In this document: piece by piece, positions 60,660 through 64,000 of the stretch
How the letters are laid out: each line of letters opens with the position of its first letter
Numbering within the stretch: the stretch's first letter is position 1
DNA from: Bacteroides sp.
GTDB taxonomy: Bacteria > Bacteroidota > Bacteroidia > Bacteroidales > Bacteroidaceae
NCBI RefSeq assembly: GCF_030151085.1
Contig: NZ_JASLER010000040.1
Coordinates: 33,946-97,945 of the forward strand
Direction: 5' to 3'
DNA: 64,000 bases
Translations under genes and position numbers: made by a program
The notes under the pieces: model-generated
What the model was told of the DNA's origin: nothing
Databases searched by the model: none
The model's input: only the letters and a program-made list of their open reading frames with translations

Positions 60660-61319
60660 ATGAGAAGAATTTTAATGGGTACGCTGATAGCAATTGCCCT
60701 TTTAACAACATCGAAAACAATGGCACAGAGTTTTGACAAAATGCAGTGGTTCAATGAACCGGAAGGTTGGGAGATTAAGAACCCGACAACGTTCGTCATG
60801 CAGGTTCCGGGGAAGACGGATTATTGGCGGATTACTCATTATGGTTTTACCGTTGATGATGCTCCATTTTATTATGCAACCTATGGAGGAGAGTTTGAAG
60901 TGAAGGTAAAAATTACCGGAAATTACAAGACTACTTTCGACCAAATGGGTCTGATGCTTCGTACCGACCATAAGAACTGGATAAAGACCGGAGTCGAATA
61001 TGTGGGCGGTAAACAGAATGTTAGCACAGTGGTAACACACAACACATCGGACTGGAGCGTGATAGAACTTGATAAAGCCCCCCGATCTTTATGGATTAAA
61101 ATTCTCCGCAGACTGGATGCTGCCGAGGTGTTCTACTCGTTCGATGATAAAGAATACAAGATGATGCGCACTTGCTATTTGGAAGACAACTGCCCTGTAC
61201 AAGTGGGACTCATGGGTGCATCGCCTGACGGAAATGGTTTCGAAGCCATCTTTGAGGACTTTAAAGTTACCCAGTTGCCGGACCTTCGCCGGTTGAAGTG
61301 GGCGGAAAAGCAGAAATAA
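60660..61319 (+). CDS. DUF1349 (concanavalin-like) protein
   Basis: A 219-residue exported protein (signal peptide ends KTMAQS). 'WFNEPEGWEIKNPTTFVMQV', then DYWRITHYGFTVDDAPFYYA, 'MGLMLRTDHKNWIKTGVEYV' and LMGASPDGNGFEAIFEDFKV form the DUF1349 jelly-roll, related to the C-terminal domain of some beta-xylosidases and to sugar-binding proteins. A sugar-related role is inference. It is the first chromosomal gene after the mobile element; a short gap separates it from the fic gene. Confidence 0.85.
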   Translation: MRRILMGTLIAIALLTTSKTMAQSFDKMQWFNEPEGWEIKNPTTFVMQVPGKTDYWRITHYGFTVDDAPFYYATYGGEFEVKVKITGNYKTTFDQMGLMLRTDHKNWIKTGVEYVGGKQNVSTVVTHNTSDWSVIELDKAPRSLWIKILRRLDAAEVFYSFDDKEYKMMRTCYLEDNCPVQVGLMGASPDGNGFEAIFEDFKVTQLPDLRRLKWAEKQK

Positions 61320-61368
61320 GGCTTGGTTTGCTTGTGACTAAAGAATATTTATAGGCTAGAATATTGCA

Positions 61369-61401
61369 TTTGCGGCTAATAATTACTATTTTAGCCGCAA
61401 A
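61369..61401. promoter_or_regulatory. Perfect inverted repeat upstream of fic
   Basis: TTTGCGGCTAA (61369-61379) and TTAGCCGCAAA (61391-61401), 11 bp each with an 11-nt spacer, ending 10 nt before the fic ATG. Its size and place fit an operator for the winged-helix region of the Fic protein itself (autoregulation, inference). It could alternatively sequester the ribosome-binding site. Confidence 0.5.
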
Positions 61402-61411
61402 ATATGCGGTT

Positions 61412-62698
61412 ATGTATATACATGAGAAAGAGAATTGGACAAGTTTTTACTGGAATCAGGAAGAGATATCCTCTTTTTTGGACGAAGTCTGCCGTGAACA
61501 AGGTAAATTGTACGGACGCTTGGAGAGCATAGGCTTTGAGAACCAGTTGATGCTGACTGCCGAAAATATCGTTTCTGACATTGTTTATTCTTCCGAAATT
61601 GAAGGAGTTGTATTAAATACTGAGGAAGTCCGTTCTTCTGTCGCTACGAAACTTGGGATAGATACTAAGTCGTTTGTGGCTCCTTCCCATCGGGTAGATT
61701 CTGTGGTTGAGGTAACGTTGGATGCACTACATAATTATGAGAGAGCATTGACCAAGGACAGACTGTGTGGTTGGCAAGCTGCTCTTTTTCCTACAGGGTA
61801 CAGTAGTGGTGTACCCATTGAGACAGGGCGTTATCGAACTTGTGAGGAGCATATTGTGTCCGGCAGATTCGGTCATGAGAAAGTCCATTATGTGGCTCCT
61901 TCTCCTGATAGGGTAGAAGTGGAAATGGAGGCTTTCTTGCAGTGGTTTAATGCCAATCTGTCTCAGTCACCTATAATTCGTTCCGCCATTGCTCATTTAT
62001 GGTTTGTTTCAATCCATCCATTTGAAGACGGAAACGGACGGCTTTCACGCATTATTGCCGATATTTTTCTGGCACGTGGTGATAAGAGCCGGATGCGCTT
62101 TTATAATATGTCTTCGCAAATCAATCAAAGCAAGAAGGAATATTACTGCATTTTAGAAACAGTGCAGCGTGGGAACGGTGATATAACGCAATGGTTAGTT
62201 TGGTATATTTCAACTTTGAAACAAGCATTGTTGCATTCTGATATTCTGCTGAGCCGTGTATTATGTAAGAGTCTGTTTTGGGCATATTTTGCTCAGACTC
62301 CTATGACTCAACGGCAAAAAGAGATGCTCAATCTTTTTCTGGATGGATATGAAGCCAAGATTACAAGCAAGAACTGGGCTGGCTTGGCAAAGTGTTCATC
62401 TGATACGGCATTACGTGATATTCAAGATTTGGTAGATAAACAGGTACTCCTTGTTGATGATGAGACTGTACGCCGGAAGAGTTATTCCATTAACTATACC
62501 GGTAAAAAGAAAGATGCATTCCTTGCTCGCTTCAGCCATATTGAAGTGGTGACGGAAGGAGAACGAACTTTTATTCGGGCTTGCACTGATGGTACGAAAG
62601 AGGTAAGTGAGTGCCTGATGTCCCTGGATGTGGAAAGATTGAAGAAGGGAGAGGTACAGCCGGAACAACTGTTGGCAAAATATTTCTCTTATTTATAA
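61412..62698 (+). CDS. Fic-family adenylyltransferase-like protein (DUF4172)
   Basis: A 428-residue protein: DUF4172-type N-terminal region ('WTSFYWNQEEISSFLDEVCR'), an inhibitory motif S60-S-E-I-E64-G65 (the (S/T)xxxE(G/N) of self-inhibited Fic proteins), the Fic core H202-P-F-E-D-G-N-G-R210 with intact catalytic His and a C-terminal winged helix (~330-390). It would transfer AMP (or a related group) from a nucleotide to a hydroxyl of a target protein when inhibition is relieved. No separate antitoxin is present. ATG 61412 is preferred over a longer frame. Confidence 0.92.
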   Translation: MYIHEKENWTSFYWNQEEISSFLDEVCREQGKLYGRLESIGFENQLMLTAENIVSDIVYSSEIEGVVLNTEEVRSSVATKLGIDTKSFVAPSHRVDSVVEVTLDALHNYERALTKDRLCGWQAALFPTGYSSGVPIETGRYRTCEEHIVSGRFGHEKVHYVAPSPDRVEVEMEAFLQWFNANLSQSPIIRSAIAHLWFVSIHPFEDGNGRLSRIIADIFLARGDKSRMRFYNMSSQINQSKKEYYCILETVQRGNGDITQWLVWYISTLKQALLHSDILLSRVLCKSLFWAYFAQTPMTQRQKEMLNLFLDGYEAKITSKNWAGLAKCSSDTALRDIQDLVDKQVLLVDDETVRRKSYSINYTGKKKDAFLARFSHIEVVTEGERTFIRACTDGTKEVSECLMSLDVERLKKGEVQPEQLLAKYFSYL

Positions 62699-62880
62699 GA
62701 TAGAATAATATGATTTTAAAGGTAGATGGACTCAAATTTACTATTTTCGGATAATTAGAAATACAAAGTGTCATTGTGTAATATTACGAAAATGTAATTT
62801 CATCCGAAGGAAGGAATTACCCGATATGTGATTGTAGAAAGTAGAACATATTATTGAATAGGTATAAGAATAATCAAGAG

Positions 62881-62923
62881 AAGCCGACTATCTGGAGTAA
62901 AAACCAGGCAGCCGGCTTTTTTT
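62881..62923 (+). terminator. Rho-independent terminator downstream of fic
   Basis: A 15-bp stem with three imperfect pairs, one of them G-U (AAGCCGACTATCTGG with CCAGGCAGCCGGCTT, 62881-62895 and 62904-62918), loop AGTAAAAA, then TTTTT. It lies about 180 nt past the fic stop and serves the plus strand; the opposite strand has no clean T run. Confidence 0.65.
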
Positions 62924-62938
62924 AATAGTGTTTCAAAA

Positions 62939-63421
62939 CTATAAATTCTCCCCGGTGTTCTCGTCTTTCACTTCTTCTAACTGCGCCAATAGATATTTCA
63001 CATTCTCTATGTGCGAACAGAGTATCTTTGTCATTATCTTGGCATAAGCACTCTCTTTCATTATGTCCATAAAGAATCTAGTCTGATAGCCGACATGTTC
63101 GGCAGCAAGTAAACGTTCTTTTTTGGAGACCGTTTGCTGCATCATATACAAACCAAATCCCTCGGTAAGCACTTTTATTCCCATAGATTGATGGACATCG
63201 AAAAGGTCGGTAAAGTGCTGGAATTTTCCAAGCATTCTGAGTAAATTGGTTAATCGTTCCACATCCGTCCGCTGCATAAAATAAGTTACTGGATTAACTA
63301 ACCGATTAAGCGTAAGATAGAACGTCATCATTTCCTCATCGGATGTAAAGGCTGCGTGCATAAATTGAGTTTCGTCCCCCGGGCGAACCTGCTCTTTGTT
63401 CAAAATAGCTTCCATAAGCAT
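62939..63421 (-). CDS. Helical protein of unknown function
   Basis: A 160-residue, mostly helical protein without signal peptide or membrane span ('DEEMMTFYLTLNRLVNPVTY', 'VERLTNLLRMLGKFQHFTDL', 'YAKIMTKILCSHIENVKYLL'). I recognise no family. It lies 58 nt downstream of a candidate structured RNA on the same strand, and may be read from that unit. Convergent with fic and its terminator. Confidence 0.6.
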   Translation of the reverse strand: MLMEAILNKEQVRPGDETQFMHAAFTSDEEMMTFYLTLNRLVNPVTYFMQRTDVERLTNLLRMLGKFQHFTDLFDVHQSMGIKVLTEGFGLYMMQQTVSKKERLLAAEHVGYQTRFFMDIMKESAYAKIMTKILCSHIENVKYLLAQLEEVKDENTGENL

Positions 63422-63479
63422 TAAATTTGAATGGTGAATAAATAAGGTTCAATGAGAAGGACGGAAGGGTAGATTTATA

Positions 63480-63657
63480 GAAATAAAAGAAGCGGTTTCG
63501 CCTGTCCCATTGCTCTCCACCAACGCATCGGCAGTAGGTGCATTAACACTCTACACGGGGGTACGAAACCGCCCATATAGAATGCACGCAAGCAGGCATA
63601 AAAATGCCTGCCACGACAATAGGCAGGTTTACCTGCCGATGCGATAATAAGAGAGCA
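63480..63657 (-). ncRNA. Candidate structured RNA with pseudoknot
   Basis: Transcribed (minus strand) from a promoter at 63661-63691. Perfectly complementary segments: 63651-63657 with 63511-63517 (7 bp), 63633-63643 with 63524-63534 (11 bp), 63604-63611 with 63592-63599 (8 bp, 4-nt loop), 63581-63587 with 63538-63544 (7 bp), and 63564-63572 with 63492-63500 (9 bp). The last crosses three others, giving a pseudoknot. A T-rich tract (TTCTTTTATTTC) follows the last helix, as in a terminator. An open frame on this strand (71 codons) covers the region but resembles no real protein. Whether it is an sRNA, a leader or a riboswitch for the 160-residue gene is unknown. Confidence 0.6.
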
Positions 63658-63660
63658 TTG

Positions 63661-63691
63661 CAAATGTACAACATATATTCGATAAAGCAAT
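63661..63691 (-). promoter_or_regulatory. Promoter of the structured RNA
   Basis: Minus-strand TACATTTG (63668-63661) matches TAnnTTTG; ATTG (63691-63688) lies exactly 19 nt upstream, one base from the -33 TTTG. Predicted RNA start is at about 63655-63657, where the first helix begins. Confidence 0.6.
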
Positions 63692-63749
63692 AAAGAGCCC
63701 GAAGAAAGAGCAAATTGGGAAAATGATGTTCTGATAATTACCGGCTTTT

Positions 63750-63833
63750 ACACACTTAAGTGCGTAGGCTTACACTTATAGGAGTGTTGCCTTACGCTTA
63801 TAGGAGTGTGAGGCAACACTCCTATAAGTGTAA
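63750..63833. repeat. 22-bp-period array of ACAC-N8-GTGT palindromes
   Basis: Four units start at 63750, 63772, 63794 and 63816, exactly 22 bp apart. Each has the form ACRC-N8-GYGT (for example ACACTTATAGGAGTGT). The second and fourth form a perfect 22-bp inverted repeat (63770-63791 with 63812-63833) around the third. Spacers are 6 nt. Confidence 0.75.
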
Positions 63834-63897
63834 TTTCATGCAAAATTCATTTCTTTCTGATGGGTTATGAGTTAAGCTATTCTATTCCGTTTGTCAG

Positions 63898-64000
63898 ACA
63901 CTTGTGTTTCTCTTGTCAGACACTAGTGCTTGTCATGATACACACCAGTGTTTGTCACGATACATGCCAGTGTCTGACGAGCGGAACACTAGTGTTTGAC
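63898..64000. repeat. 22-bp-period array of ACACTAGTGT-like palindromes
   Basis: Five units start at 63898, 63920, 63942, 63964 and 63986, exactly 22 bp apart, and the array runs off the window. Core consensus ACACYAGTGTTTGTC; the central ten bases are self-complementary (for example ACACTAGTGT). Flanks vary between units. No gene lies in 63692-64000. Confidence 0.75.

Noticed and set aside
63475..63690. 71-codon minus-strand ORF over the structured RNA
   Set aside because: Its frame runs through the promoter and all five helices, and the protein has no recognisable domain; the complementary segments explain the sequence better.
63750..64000. CRISPR array
   Set aside because: The period of 22 bp is too short for repeat plus spacer, the units are palindromic rather than identical with unique spacers, and no cas genes are near.

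Overview
The window looks like a chromosomal segment of a human-gut Bacteroides species. The signs are repeated promoters of the Bacteroides primary-sigma type (TTTG, 19-21 nt, TAnnTTTG), SusC/SusD proteins, FecR/ECF-sigma signalling, fimbrillin-type (type V pilus) lipoproteins, many DUF families known mainly from Bacteroidales, and an IntDOT-like mobile-element integrase. No rRNA, tRNA or CRISPR array was seen.

Layout. 1-2400: housekeeping genes on the minus strand (a thiol-disulfide-type envelope protein cut by the window edge, a DUF2007 protein, dihydrolipoyl dehydrogenase), followed by an AraC gene remnant and a 22-bp-period palindromic repeat. 2900-9250: an envelope cluster (lipoprotein, DUF4907, Kelch lipoprotein, divergent DUF4270 and beta-barrel genes) closed by a LytTR protein with a degenerate receiver and a PH-domain protein. 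9450-13120: a membrane TPR/HTH regulator and nadB with a clear terminator. 13500-27100: one long fimbrial operon of nine genes (DUF3575, DUF3868, an anchor-like lipoprotein and six fimbrillin-like lipoproteins, one with four tandem modules), followed on the opposite strand by an AraC regulator/PAS-hybrid kinase pair. 31100-39100: rubrerythrin, a SulP transporter, a secreted nuclease, flavin reductase, radical SAM protein, a HhH/beta-barrel protein and a DUF4294 protein. 39190-50500: a beta-glucan polysaccharide utilisation locus (SusC, SusD, calcineurin-like phosphoesterase, GH16, GH3), with the FecR anti-sigma gene at one end and an ECF sigma gene at the other. 50700-54900: a LytS/LytTR two-component pair beside a DUF3836 gene, a surface-repeat protein and a LuxR-type regulator.

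About 55.0-60.6 kb is an integrative mobilizable element: tyrosine integrase, HTH protein, structured oriT-like DNA, MobV relaxase, then an AT-rich two-gene membrane cargo of unknown function and a very small leaderless ORF. Beyond it lie a DUF1349 protein, an autoregulation-capable Fic protein and a gene of unknown function.

The most unusual signals are non-coding. At 63480-63657 on the minus strand there is a candidate structured RNA with its own promoter, five perfectly complementary helices (one forming a pseudoknot) and a T-rich 3' end. Beside it (63750-64000) are two arrays of short palindromes repeated at exactly 22-bp intervals, echoed by a smaller array at 2623-2699. All functional assignments are by recognition of motifs and family resemblance in the translated sequence; no database search was run.
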